This document shows positions 19,451 to 27,096 of a stretch of 64,000 nt of DNA, in pieces. How positions within the stretch are numbered: the first letter of the stretch is position 1; the number at the start of each line of letters is the position of its first letter. The DNA is from Nocardiopsis sp. TSRI0078. GTDB taxonomy: Bacteria > Actinomycetota > Actinomycetes > Streptosporangiales > Streptosporangiaceae. Below the pieces are notes generated by a model, which saw nothing but the letters and a program-made list of their open reading frames with translations, was not told the origin of the DNA and ran no database searches. Location: NCBI RefSeq assembly GCF_001905145.1, contig NZ_LWLB01000001.1, positions 682,001 through 746,000 of the forward strand, read 5' to 3'. Both the position numbers and the translations under genes were made by a program.

Positions 19451-20714
19451 TGGAGGCTCTCAAACCTGGGAAGGATGAGATGCATGCCAGCACCGAGGAA
19501 ATACCCCGATGAGCTGCGACAACGCGCCACTCGTATGGCCGTGGACGCCCGCCGGGGCCCGGCCAGCCGCAGCGGGGCTATCGCCCGTGTAGCCGACCAG
19601 CTGGGCATCAACCGCGAAACGCTGCGCAACTGGGTCACCCAGGCTGAGGTCGACGCCGGCCACCGGCCCGGTACCACCACCGACCAGGCCCAGCGCCTGG
19701 CCGAACTCGAACGCGAGAACCGTGAGCTGAAGCGGGCCAACGCGATCCTCAAATCCGCGTCGGCTTTCTTCGCGGCGGAGCTCGACCGCCCACACACCAG
19801 GTAGTGGCCTACATCGACCTGTACCGGCAGGATTTCGGGGTCGAGCCGATCTGCGACACCCTGCAGATCGCCCCGTCTACCTACTACGCGGCCAAGAGCC
19901 GGGCCCCGTCGCTGCGCTCGCGCACCGATGAGGCCACCACCGCCAAGATCCGGCAGGTGCACGCCGACAACTACGGCGTCTACGGGGTGCGCAAGGTCCA
20001 CGCCGAGCTGAACCGGCAGGGCCACCGGGTGGCCCGTTGCACGGTCCAGCGGCTGATGAAGCAGGCGGGGCTGCGCGGGATCTCCCGCACCAAGGGGCCC
20101 CGCACTACCGTGGGGTCCACAGCCCTGGACACCCGGCCCGACCTGGTGGAACGGGCCTTCACCGCCGATGCACCCAACCAGCTGTGGGTTGCCGACATCA
20201 CCTATATCCGCACGTTCGCGGGTTGGGTCTACGCTGCGTTCGTCATCGACGTGCACTCGCGCCGCGTGGTGGGCTGGCAGGTGGCACGGTCGCTGCGCAC
20301 CAGCCTGGCGCTGGACGCGTTGGAGATGGCGGTGTGGAACCGGGCGCACGTCGGGCGGCGCGTCGATGGGCTGGTCCACCACTCCGACCGCGGCACGCAG
20401 TATTTCGCGGTGCGCTACACCCAACGTCTGGCCGAGGCGGGGGCGGTGGCCTCGGTCGGCTCCACCGGCGATTCCTATGACAACGCTCTGGCCGAGGCGT
20501 TCAACTCGCTGTTCAAGTCCGAACTGATCCGTAACCGCGGGCCCTGGAAGGGGTTGGACGAGGTCGAGATCGCGGTGGCCGAGTACGTGGACTGGTTCAA
20601 CCACCGCCGCCTGCACGGCGAGATCGGGCTGGTGCCGCCAGCGGAGTTCGAAGACAACTTCTACCGGCAGGAATCGGTGTCAGCACACGACGAAGCGTTG
20701 GTTCCGAGCCTCTA
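19451..20714 (+). mobile_element. IS3-family insertion sequence, intact
   Basis: The ends TGGAGGCTCTCAAACC (from 19451) and the complement of the right end, TAGAGGCTCGGAACC (to 20714), form an imperfect inverted repeat. It encodes OrfA and OrfB in a -1 arrangement. No target duplication is visible in the flanks (GTGTGA left, AAGAAC right), so a neighbouring deletion or rearrangement followed insertion. It removed the 5' part of the helicase-like gene. Confidence 0.9.
19484..19804 (+). CDS. IS3 transposase OrfA
   Basis: 106 residues from ATG 19484 (GGAAGG upstream). An N-terminal HTH (ARVADQLGINRETLRNWVTQ) recognises the IS ends, and a leucine-zipper-like segment (LAELERENRELKRANAILK) follows. 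It ends at TAG 19802-19804, overlapping the OrfB start by one base; OrfB is in the -1 frame, so OrfAB would be made by programmed frameshifting. Confidence 0.9.
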   Translation: MPAPRKYPDELRQRATRMAVDARRGPASRSGAIARVADQLGINRETLRNWVTQAEVDAGHRPGTTTDQAQRLAELERENRELKRANAILKSASAFFAAELDRPHTR

Positions 20715-20715
20715 A
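19804..20715 (+). CDS. IS3 transposase OrfB (DDE integrase core)
   Basis: 303 residues. The HTH_21-type segment YGVYGVRKVHAELNRQGHRV is at about 58-77. The rve catalytic core shows the first Asp in WVADITYI, the second in HHSDRGTQY and the Glu in YDNALAEAFNS, so all DDE residues are present. The C-terminal WFNHRRLHGEIG motif is intact. Expected to be active as the OrfAB fusion. Confidence 0.93.
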   Translation: MAYIDLYRQDFGVEPICDTLQIAPSTYYAAKSRAPSLRSRTDEATTAKIRQVHADNYGVYGVRKVHAELNRQGHRVARCTVQRLMKQAGLRGISRTKGPRTTVGSTALDTRPDLVERAFTADAPNQLWVADITYIRTFAGWVYAAFVIDVHSRRVVGWQVARSLRTSLALDALEMAVWNRAHVGRRVDGLVHHSDRGTQYFAVRYTQRLAEAGAVASVGSTGDSYDNALAEAFNSLFKSELIRNRGPWKGLDEVEIAVAEYVDWFNHRRLHGEIGLVPPAEFEDNFYRQESVSAHDEALVPSL

Positions 20716-20869
20716 AGAACAGTGAGGATGAGGGAGAGCTGCTCGGTGTGGGTCTGACTTCCTAAAAAACTGACGCATCTGACGGTGCTGTCCTGGCCGG
20801 GACCCGTCGGCTCCACCGAGTAGCTCCCCATGTGGTCTGGAAAGCCGGACCCGGACGGGATGTGACTTC

Positions 20870-22041
20870 ATAGGACCCTGTTCAACGTGCCCCATCACTG
20901 TTGCGTCCACCCGGCTCGGTTCGGTCATCCAGCACAAGAAGCGAAGGAGACCGCTCCACGATGGCCACCACCGTGCTCACCACCGCCACGCAACCCGTGA
21001 TCGTCGCCGGTATCGATGCGCACAAGGACACCCACCATGTGGTCGTGCTCGATGACAAGGGGCTACGCATCGCCGACCAGGAATTCGCGGCCACCACCCC
21101 CGGATACCGTGACCTCCTCGATTGGCTCACCCGCTTCGGTCTCCTGGACCGGGTCGGTATCGAGTCAACCGGCTCCTACGCCGCGGGGCTGACCAGGTAC
21201 CTGCTCGACGCCGGTATCGACGTGATCGAGGTGAACACACCCCACCCCCACACCCGAGCCCGCAAGGGCAAGGACGACGCGATCGACGCCGAAGCCGCCG
21301 CGCGCAAAGTGCTGGCCGGAGAAGCCACCGCCAAACCCAAGACCACGACCGGTGTCGTGGAGTCGATCAGATTGCTCTCCCTGGCGCGAAACTCCGCAGT
21401 CAAAGCCCGCTCCGCTGCCCTAACCCAGCTGCAGAACACGCTGATCACGGCGCCCGCCCGGGTGCGTGAGCACATCACCGCGCGCGGCGGGCGAGGCAAG
21501 GCGTCCCAGTGCGCCAGGCTCCGACCCGACACCACGCGGCTGGATGACCCGGTTCAGGCCTCGAGGATGGCCCTGCGCAGCCTGGCCAGGCGCGTGCACG
21601 ATCTGGACGAGGAGATCACCGCTGTCCAGACCCAACTGGATCGGCTCGTGGCCCGGACCGCTCCGACGCTCGTCTCCCGGGTGGGGATCGGCACCGGTCA
21701 CGCGGCCCAGTTGCTGGTCACCGCCGGCCAGAACGTCGACCGGCTCGGCTCGGAAGCCGGACTCGCTCGCTTGTGCGGTGTCGCGCCAGTCCCTGTCAGT
21801 TCCGGCAAGTCTCACAGGATGAGACTGCATCGCGGTGGAGACCGGCAGGCCAACCGTGCCCTGCACATGATCGCCGTCTGCAGGCTCCGCTATGACCAGC
21901 GAACCATCGACTACATGCGCCGCCGTAGTGCCGAGGGCCTGTCAAAGAAGGACGTGCTGCGCTGCCTCAAACGCTTCATCGCTCGAGAGGTCTTCCACGA
22001 TCTCAAGACCGACCTCGGCCTCGCTTGACATCTATAGGACC
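20870..22041 (+). mobile_element. IS110-family insertion sequence
   Basis: The transposase gene is bounded by the direct repeat ATAGGACC at 20870-20877 and 22034-22041. IS110 elements lack inverted repeats and duplicate a short core, so this pair is a plausible pair of boundaries. Non-coding space is only about 83 bases on the left and 13 on the right under this reading. If the left end lies further left (up to 20715), there is more room for a bridge-RNA gene. The exact ends are therefore uncertain. Confidence 0.6.
20961..22028 (+). CDS. IS110-family transposase (DEDD recombinase)
   Basis: 355 residues from ATG 20961 behind GAAGGAGA. The RuvC-like N-terminal domain shows GIDAHKDTHHVVVLD (first Asp), GIESTGSY (Glu) and DDAIDAEAAA (Asp pair). 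The C-terminal transposase_20 domain contains GVAPVPVSSGKSHRMRLHRG, with the conserved serine that attacks DNA. IS110 enzymes are guided by a bridge RNA made from the non-coding end. The gene is intact and lies only 43 bases before the CRISPR-like array. Confidence 0.93.
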   Translation: MATTVLTTATQPVIVAGIDAHKDTHHVVVLDDKGLRIADQEFAATTPGYRDLLDWLTRFGLLDRVGIESTGSYAAGLTRYLLDAGIDVIEVNTPHPHTRARKGKDDAIDAEAAARKVLAGEATAKPKTTTGVVESIRLLSLARNSAVKARSAALTQLQNTLITAPARVREHITARGGRGKASQCARLRPDTTRLDDPVQASRMALRSLARRVHDLDEEITAVQTQLDRLVARTAPTLVSRVGIGTGHAAQLLVTAGQNVDRLGSEAGLARLCGVAPVPVSSGKSHRMRLHRGGDRQANRALHMIAVCRLRYDQRTIDYMRRRSAEGLSKKDVLRCLKRFIAREVFHDLKTDLGLA

Positions 22042-22070
22042 GTCCCGGCACGAAACAACCGCGCGGGGTC

Positions 22071-22800
22071 CCTTCAAGGTAGACGCCCTACGTGAGGGCG
22101 TTGAGACTCTCCCCAAGGAGCGCGACCAGGTTCCGCACGAACCTTCAACATAGGCGTCCCACTCGGAGACGTTGAGACGCGGTAGCGACGCTGCGGTAGC
22201 AGCCTCCCTGGCAACTTCAATGTAGACGTCCCAGCCGGAGACGTTGAGGCGAGGGCATGGGCGTGACCAACGATGGCATCACCCTCCTTCAACGTAGAGG
22301 TCCCGTTTGAGGACGTTGAGACCAGGTGTCGACGTACAAGGCCCGAGCCACTCGTGTCCTTCAACGTAGACGCCCCCGCTCGGAGGCGTTGCGACATCAC
22401 TCCGCAGATCCCTCAGGGCACGTGGTTGAACACCCTGCAACGTAGACGCCCTGTCCGAGGGCGCTGGGGCGTCACCGGGTAGAGAGCTGTCTTTTGCTGG
22501 AAGATCCTTCAACGTAGACACCCTGCCCGAGAGCGTTGAGACACGGGCCTCGCCCGGCTCAGCACCGTGATGGGCGTCCTTCAACGTAGACGTCCCACCC
22601 AAGAACGTTGAAACTCGTGGCCCTCGGCCGCCAGCTCGACGTTCTCGATCCTTCAACGTAGACGTCCCACAAAGGAACGTTGAAACCGGTCCGAAGCCCC
22701 TGAGGCGGAGTCCAGCACGGGCCTTCAACGTAGACGCCCCATTCAAGACCGTTGATACCGGACCCAGGCTGGGTCCTGCCACACCCAGGTGGATCTTCGA
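22071..22800 (+). CRISPR. Orphan CRISPR-like array with hypervariable repeat loops
   Basis: Ten repeats of 37 bases (the fifth is 38) start at 22071, 22142, 22214, 22286, 22358, 22434, 22506, 22578, 22650 and 22722. Spacers are 34, 35, 35, 35, 35, 38, 35, 35, 35 and 35 bases, and are unrelated to each other. An eleventh repeat starts at 22794 and is cut by the IS5-type element. Repeats begin CCTTCAACGTAGACG and mostly end CGTTGAGAC; repeats 8 and 9 end in GTTGAAAC, the classic type I/III repeat tail. The central 5-9 bases differ in nearly every repeat, while flanking stem bases covary. No cas gene is in the window. Confidence 0.75.
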
Positions 22801-23299
22801 CTTAGAGCTCATCTCATTTGGATTCTCGATAGCTTGGCCCGGTGTCGATGGTTGAGCGTTTGGTGCCGGACGGACTGTGGGAGCTGTTCCAGCAGGTGGT
22901 GCCCGAGGCGCCCACCCGGCCTCAAGGTGGTGGGTGGCGCAGACACGGAGACCGTGAGGTGTTGGCCGCGATCATCTTCGTGGCGACCACCGGCTGTACC
23001 TGGGCCCAGCTCCCGCCGGTCTTCGGCCCCTCCGGGCCCACCGCACACCGGCGTTGCACCGAGTGGAGTCGGGCCCGTGTGTGGGCGAAACTGCACCGCC
23101 TGGTCCTGGACGAACTCGGCTCCCGCGGTGAGCTGGACTGGTCGCGGTGCGCGGTCGACTCGGTGAACATGCGTGCTCTCAAAGGGGGGACCTGACAGGT
23201 CCCAATCCTGTCGATCGGGGCAAGAAGGGCGCCAAGATCCACTTGATCACGGGGGTCGAAGAGGATTACTACAGGATTTGGCGGTAGACCTCCGATCGC

Positions 23300-24290
23300 T
23301 CACCGGTCGATGGTGAGCACGTCCAGGGCGCGGGTCTTGTCCGCCTCACCCGGCAGGGTGTAGCAGCGGGTGGTGTTCAGGTCGGCATGGCCCATCAGCT
23401 CCGCGACCAGGACCACGTCGACCGGTGCGGTGGCGAGTTCGCCGCGGCCGCGCACGAGGTCGGTGCCGAAGGTGTGGCGCAGCACGTGCGGGCCGAACGC
23501 TTCCCCGTCGTCGGCCGGCCCGGTCCCCGCCGCGGCGCCCAGGGCGGTGACCACTCCGTTGGCGGCCCGGGTGGACAGGGCGGCGTCGTCGCGGTTGCGG
23601 ATGAGCGGCCCCGCGGTGGGGTGGCCGAGGTCGTCCAGGAGTTCCTCGAGGGTGGTGCGGGCCTGGGCGTGCAGGGGCACGGTGCGATCCTTGCCGCCCA
23701 ACCGTCCTTTCCCGCGCACTCGCACGCTCCCCTTACTCACTGAGAGCCGAACGTCGGCCACGTCCAGGCGACGATCTCCGCCACGCGCAGGCCGGCGTAG
23801 TAGGCCAGGTGGCAGATGACCCAGTCCCGGGGGCCTGCGTCGCGGGCCACGGTGCGCAGGAACCGCAACAGCGTGCGCTGATCCAACGCCCGGGGGGCTG
23901 GGGCGGGCCAGGTGTTCGCGCACCACCTGGGGGCGACCGGAGCCGCGCAGGGCGAAGAAGGCGTCCACGGCGGCGAGCCGGTTGTTGATGGTGGCCGCTC
24001 CCAGGTGGGCGCCCGAGCGGGTGCGGGTGTTCTTCAGGTGCCGGCGCCAGTCGCGCACTGCCCAGTCCCTCGCAGCCGGGTTGGTGAGGGGGCGCCGTCC
24101 AGAACGCCGGCCTGTCGGGCCTGGGCCAGCCAGTCCAGGAAGTGCGCCGTGCTGCGCCGGTACTTGTCGCGGGTGGCTGCCCCCAGGTCCGTGGGCGAGG
24201 TCAGCTGTTCGGTGAAGGAGGCGAGCTCGCCCGCCAGATCGTCGGGAAGGTCGTAGGTACGCCGCGGCCCCCGGTCCGTGTGTTTCCAGA
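23300..24290 (-). pseudogene. Tyrosine recombinase (TnpI-like resolvase), frameshifted
   Basis: Pieces in three frames add up to one recombinase. They are: ELASFTEQLTSPTDLGAATR and the core-binding helix near 24200; NNRLAAVDAFFALRG near 23950; CHLAYYAGLRVAEIVAWTW near 23790 (the catalytic Arg box); and, in the last frame, HVLRHTFGTDLVRG, LMGHADLNTTRCYTL with the final His and the Tyr. At least three frameshifts separate them. In Tn3 relatives such an enzyme resolves cointegrates, so resolution by this copy is probably lost. Confidence 0.8.
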
Positions 24291-24383
24291 AGTCGTTTCG
24301 GAGGGCTGCTGCGGACCGGGGGGCGTGTTTCCACAAGCACGAAGCCGTCTGACGCTTCTCGAACACGCCTTGTGCGTCGCGAT

Positions 24384-24412
24384 TTGCCCCTGACACCAGT
24401 GTCAGGTTCTAA
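24384..24412 (+). promoter_or_regulatory. MerR-type promoter of the first reductase gene
   Basis: The perfect dyad CCTGACAC-CA-GTGTCAGG (24389-24406) sits between a TTGCCC -35-like box (24384-24389) and TTCTAA (24407-24412), giving the long 17-19 bp spacer with a central palindrome that MerR activators use. It matches the dyad at 26629-26646. Confidence 0.75.
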
Positions 24413-24484
24413 CGTGGCCAGGTGCTCCGTGCGCCAACGTGCGCGCGGACGCCGGACGGCCACCACGAGGAAGAGGAGCAGGCG

Positions 24485-25201
24485 ATGTCGACTCTGGGGA
24501 TCATTGGAAGCGGGAACATCGGAACCGCGATCGCGCGGCTGGCGGTCGCGGCCAACATCGACGTCGTGATCGCCAACTCACGGGGCCCGCGGAGCCTGAC
24601 CGGTCTGGTCGAGGAGCTGGGGCCGCGCGCCACCGCCGCCCCTGTGGAGGAGGCCGCCCGTGCCGGTGAGGCGACTGTACTCAGCATTCCGCTGACCGCC
24701 TACAGCTCCCTGCCCGAGGGGCTGCTGCGCGGGCGCACAGTACTGGACACCGGCAACTACTACCCCTTCCGCGACGGTCGCATCGCCGAACTCGACTCCG
24801 AGGAGATGACCACGACCGAACTCACCCAACAGCTCCTGCCCGGCGCCGTGCTGGTCAAGGCCTTCAACAACATCATGGCCCACCACATCCCCCAGCTCGC
24901 CCGCCCCACCGGAGCCGGTGACCGCAGTGCCCTGCCCATCGCCGGTGAGGACCCCGGCGCCAAGGCCCGGGCGGCCGCGCTGATCGACCGGCTCGGATTC
25001 GACACCGTCGACGCCGGCACCCCGGCCGAAAGCTGGCGCTTCGAACCCGAGTCCGGCGCCTACACCCGGATTTACCTCGCCGACCCCGACGTGCCGCCCG
25101 AGCAGATGATGCAGGCTCCGGCCGCTCCGGTCTCGGCCGAGGAGCTGCGCGCCGCCCTGGAGGGGAGCCGACGGGTGAAGGTGGCCGAGCGCACCTTCTG
25201 A
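24485..25201 (+). CDS. Dinucleotide-binding reductase (F420/NADP oxidoreductase-like)
   Basis: 238 residues from ATG 24485. The Rossmann loop GIIGSGNIGTAIARLA is at about 5-20 and NSRGPRSL, at about 32, is the phosphate-binding segment typical of NADPH-using members of the F420:NADP oxidoreductase-like family. VKAFNNIMAHH, near 125, is the family's substrate-side motif. Length and pattern match the gene at 32541 (also 238 residues). It probably serves a reductive detoxification pathway switched on by the MerR gene of the same transposon; the substrate is unknown. Confidence 0.8.
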   Translation: MSTLGIIGSGNIGTAIARLAVAANIDVVIANSRGPRSLTGLVEELGPRATAAPVEEAARAGEATVLSIPLTAYSSLPEGLLRGRTVLDTGNYYPFRDGRIAELDSEEMTTTELTQQLLPGAVLVKAFNNIMAHHIPQLARPTGAGDRSALPIAGEDPGAKARAAALIDRLGFDTVDAGTPAESWRFEPESGAYTRIYLADPDVPPEQMMQAPAAPVSAEELRAALEGSRRVKVAERTF

Positions 25202-25213
25202 CCAGGAATGACG

Positions 25214-25247
25214 GAAGGCCTCCGCCGTAGAACCGGCGGAGGCCTTC
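25214..25247 (+). terminator. Strong hairpin terminator
   Basis: A 14-bp perfect stem (GAAGGCCTCCGCCG at 25214-25227 with 25234-25247) and a 6-base loop, 12 bases after the reductase stop. Confidence 0.85.
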
Positions 25248-25368
25248 ATGTGTTGCCCAGGCTGCGCTGGCAGGGACGCCGGTGGCGGCCGTGCGGGAAA
25301 GCTCGTCTTTCGGCGCCGTCTTCACCGCCCGCAGGGGCTCACCATCGACCGATGAAGGGCTGTGGGGT

Positions 25369-26115
25369 TCACATGTACAGGGCCCGGCTCAGGCGGACAC
25401 CGTATTCCGCGTCGGGGTTGGTCCCTGTGTCCCCGACCCTTTCCTGGATCGCGGCGACCGCCAGGTCCCGCCGTTTCGGCAGGCGTGCCGCATCGGCCGC
25501 CTCCAGCGCGGCCGGCATCTCGCGGCGGGTGAGGTCGGTGCAGTAGCAGGGCGCACCCGGCTGCTGCCGCCAGGACTGCGCGAGCGTTCCGGCATCGAAT
25601 GCGTCGAACCCGGTGTCCTCGACGAGCGCCATCCCCACACCGCGCTCCCTGTCGCTGTCGGCCGCGACCGGGATGGCGATGCGCTCCGGGCTTCCCGCGG
25701 GCTTGTCCTTCCTGGCCAAGGAGCCGGAACCGATCGCGTTCCATGCCTTGACCACGGGTCGGCCCAGTTGTTCGGCCACCCACAGGCTTTCGACCTGGCC
25801 TGCCTCGATGGCCGTGATCCTGTCGTCGCGCATCGGATAGTAGTTCGACGTGTCGATGACGACCGTCTCAGCAGGCACCCCGGCGATCAGCGGCGCGATC
25901 TGCGCAATACGGTTCATGGGGATCGACAGGATGACGACGTCCACATCCACCATGGCTTCGGCCGCTGGGACCGCGCGCCCTCCCGAGGCCAGCACGTCGG
26001 CCTCGATGGTGTGCGGGCCGCGCGAGTTGGCCACCTTCACGTCGTGTCCGGCAGCACTCAACCGCTGGGCCAGGGTCTTGCCGATGTGTCCGACTCCTAT
26101 AATGCCGATCTTCAC
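25369..26115 (-). CDS. Second dinucleotide-binding reductase of the transposon
   Basis: 248 residues from GTG 26115, with AAGGAG upstream. GIIGVGHIGKTLAQRL is at about 4-19, NSRGPHTIEADV at 31 and MDVDVVILSIPMNRI further on. It is homologous to, but clearly distinct from, the 24485 type; the broken gene at 35471-36132 is its closest relative in the window. It follows the nitroreductase fragment on the same strand and probably shares the MerR-type promoter at 26629. The electron acceptor is unknown. Confidence 0.8.
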   Translation of the reverse strand: MKIGIIGVGHIGKTLAQRLSAAGHDVKVANSRGPHTIEADVLASGGRAVPAAEAMVDVDVVILSIPMNRIAQIAPLIAGVPAETVVIDTSNYYPMRDDRITAIEAGQVESLWVAEQLGRPVVKAWNAIGSGSLARKDKPAGSPERIAIPVAADSDRERGVGMALVEDTGFDAFDAGTLAQSWRQQPGAPCYCTDLTRREMPAALEAADAARLPKRRDLAVAAIQERVGDTGTNPDAEYGVRLSRALYM

Positions 26116-26295
26116 GGTGGATCTCCTTCGTAGTGGTGTGTGTGGTGAAGCGGAACCGAGCGGTCCCCACGCTGTTCTTACGCCAACGCCGGGACGGTGG
26201 ACGTCGGCGACACACCTGCCTGCAACAGGAGCAGGCGCCTGCGCGGGGCCGGTCGGGCCAGAGCCCGTGGGTTCGTGAGGGCCTCGCGTCGGCCC

Positions 26296-26540
26296 CTAGT
26301 GCGCCCTGTCCAGGACTTCGGAGGGCTCGTACGGCACGATGCTCTCGGTCTGCGGTACCCGACCCATGTCCGAGACGAGGTGCACCTGCCAGGGCTGGGT
26401 GTTGCGGTTGGACGGCGCCTTCTGTGCTTCCTCCAGCACCGCACGGATGTCGGTCGCGGGCACCGGGTCCGGGAGGAAAGACCCCGTACCGAGCGCCGAG
26501 AGCGCACGATGTCGGAGAAGGCACGGGGACTGTGGGGCAT
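26296..26540 (-). pseudogene. Nitroreductase fragment, frameshifted and truncated
   Basis: From ATG 26540 one frame reads FSDIVRSRRSVRG, and then a one-base shift continues as FLPDPVPATDIRAVLEEAQ and APSNRNTQPWQVHLVSD. This is the conserved N-terminal FMN-binding part of nitroreductases. A stop at 26296 follows after about 80 codons; the C-terminal two thirds are missing. The gene would have been first in the operon leading to the reductase at 26115. Confidence 0.8.
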
Positions 26541-26628
26541 AACGGTTCTTTCTGGGCAGGGCCGGCTCACGCGCACACCGCACGACCACGTCCTGGTGGT
26601 GTGTGGTGGCCGCGCCGCTACACTAGGA

Positions 26629-26646
26629 CCTGACATCGGTGTCAGG
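26629..26646. promoter_or_regulatory. MerR-type operator between merR and nitroreductase remnant
   Basis: The dyad CCTGACAT-CG-GTGTCAGG (26629-26646) is nearly identical to 24389-24406. On the reverse strand TTGCCC precedes it at the same distance. It lies 25 bases before the MerR start, so it probably controls both divergent units. Confidence 0.72.
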
Positions 26647-26670
26647 GGCAAATCGGGGCGGAGGCCGCTC

Positions 26671-27030
26671 ATGCGGATCGGAGAACTGGCCGAGCAGACC
26701 GGGGCCAGCGTGCGTTCCCTGCGCTACTACGAGAAGCAGGGCATGCTCTCCAGCGAACGCAGCGCCAGCGGGCAGCGCCACTACGGCCAGGACGCCGTGA
26801 GCCGCGTGGTGTTGATCCGGCAGTTCTTCGCGGTCGGGATGAACAGCACGACCATCGCCGCGCTCTTGCCCCACATCAGGAACAACGGGGAGCGCTGCCC
26901 GCCTCAGGTCCTGCGCCAGCTCGTCTGCGAACTCGAGCGTATCGACGCCCAAGCGGAGGACCTGGCCCGCGCACGCCAGACCCTGAACAGCATGGTCAGG
27001 GCCACCCAGGAAGCCATGCGCGGCGAGTGA
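26671..27030 (+). CDS. MerR-family regulator of the Tn3 cargo
   Basis: 119 residues from ATG 26671 behind GCGGAGG. The N-terminal winged HTH RIGELAEQTGASVRSLRYYE is standard MerR, followed by a dimerisation helix (ELERIDAQAEDLARARQTLN). There is no metal-binding cysteine pattern at the C terminus; a single Cys pair (RCPPQ and LVCEL) is not enough to call a metal sensor, so an organic or redox signal is more likely. Two matching dyads (24389, 26629) are its probable targets. Confidence 0.88.
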   Translation: MRIGELAEQTGASVRSLRYYEKQGMLSSERSASGQRHYGQDAVSRVVLIRQFFAVGMNSTTIAALLPHIRNNGERCPPQVLRQLVCELERIDAQAEDLARARQTLNSMVRATQEAMRGE

Positions 27031-27096
27031 ACACCGCCTGAGCCACGGCTGTCCGTCGACCATCGCGCCTTGGTACCGCCCCGCTCCCCCGACAGA

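Noticed and set aside
20876..20902. A stray repeat-like string (TTCAACGTGCCCC) left of the IS110 transposase
   Set aside because: It shares about a dozen bases with the array repeat but lacks the conserved 3' arm. With IS110 ends uncertain, it cannot be called a lost repeat.
22071..22800. The array as an integron attC cassette series
   Set aside because: The arms resemble an inverted pair (TTCAAC/GTTGA), but they do not match the RYYYAAC/GTTRRRY rule, the 35-base units are far too short for cassettes, and no integron integrase is present.
22074..22812. Reverse-strand frames over the array that read as a repeat protein (VST...GTSTLK units every 24 residues)
   Set aside because: A 72-base period is divisible by three, so any such array looks like a repeat protein. 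The inter-repeat residues are unrelated, the frame breaks at the 38-base repeat, and no ribosome-binding site is present. RNA-level covariation fits better.
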